From the NCBI RefSeq assembly GCF_037975245.1, contig NC_092562.1, positions 30,082,054-30,146,053 of the forward strand: DNA of 64,000 nucleotides, read 5' to 3'. The notes beneath the pieces were generated by a model. It did no database searches and was not told the origin of the DNA. It saw only the letters and a program-made list of their open reading frames with translations. Below are positions 63,978-64,000 of this stretch, in pieces; the stretch's first letter is position 1, and every line of letters begins with the position of its first letter. Both the position numbers and the translations under genes were made by a program. Origin of the DNA: Apostichopus japonicus. Taxonomy: Eukaryota > Echinodermata > Holothuroidea > Aspidochirotida > Stichopodidae.

Positions 63978-64000
63978 CTTTGCTGTAAATGTTTTTGCAG
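63978..64000 (+). promoter_or_regulatory. Probable splice acceptor at the window edge
   Basis: TTGCTTTGCTGTAAATGTTTTTGCAG ends exactly at 64000. It has a pyrimidine tract and AG, so the next exon of gene 2 probably starts at base 64001. This would leave a short intron of 137 bp after exon 2. Confidence 0.55.

Overview
The window looks like nuclear DNA from a marine invertebrate. The signs are spliced genes with GT-AG introns, a receptor tyrosine phosphatase with two catalytic domains, non-LTR and LTR retrotransposon relics, many short DNA transposons with G/C-run ends, and long (TA)n arrays. An echinoderm, perhaps a sea cucumber, is my best guess. That rests on general character only; no sequence search was possible.

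Region 1, about 1-24.5 kb, plus strand: the 3' part of a receptor-type protein tyrosine phosphatase gene. Sixteen exons join in a continuous reading frame with consistent splice phases. They encode about 615 residues: a juxtamembrane segment with an NPVY motif, catalytic domain D1, a short linker, catalytic domain D2 and a stop at 24511-24513. The ectodomain and membrane segment lie upstream of the window. D1 and D2 share exon lengths and phases. D1 keeps the [10 protein letters not shown] loop but reads WSD in place of WPD. D2 reads WPN and HCMDGVGRTG, so it is probably a pseudophosphatase. The introns hold large minisatellites. One seems to have grown out of the end of exon 3 and copies its splice donor about ten times. 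The last intron (7.7 kb) has collected a hAT-like element with a perfect 8-bp target duplication, a 1.4-kb long-TIR element with a nested palindrome, and a dead LINE.

Region 2, about 24.5-42.4 kb: no recognisable host gene. It holds the probable 3' flank of the phosphatase gene, LINE 3' ends, a TTAA-flanked 1.7-kb DNA transposon, and a dense 35.6-42.3 kb mosaic of short elements, two of them with clear TIRs and 8-bp target duplications.

Region 3, about 42.6-64 kb, plus strand: the 5' end of a second gene. A signal-peptide exon (42685-42781) ends in phase 1. About 20.7 kb downstream a symmetric phase 1-1 exon (63531-63863) encodes a cysteine-free, Ig-like beta-sandwich segment. The window ends exactly on another plausible splice acceptor. 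It could be a second receptor of the same kind in tandem, but that is inference.

The long first intron of gene 2 contains a decayed Ty3/gypsy retrotransposon. Its probable 5' LTR carries a short retroposon headed by the first ~45 nt of U2 snRNA. Next comes a three-level nest: LINE A (+) is interrupted by LINE B (-), which is interrupted by a 3.6-kb foldback element whose ends are tandem 26-bp repeats.
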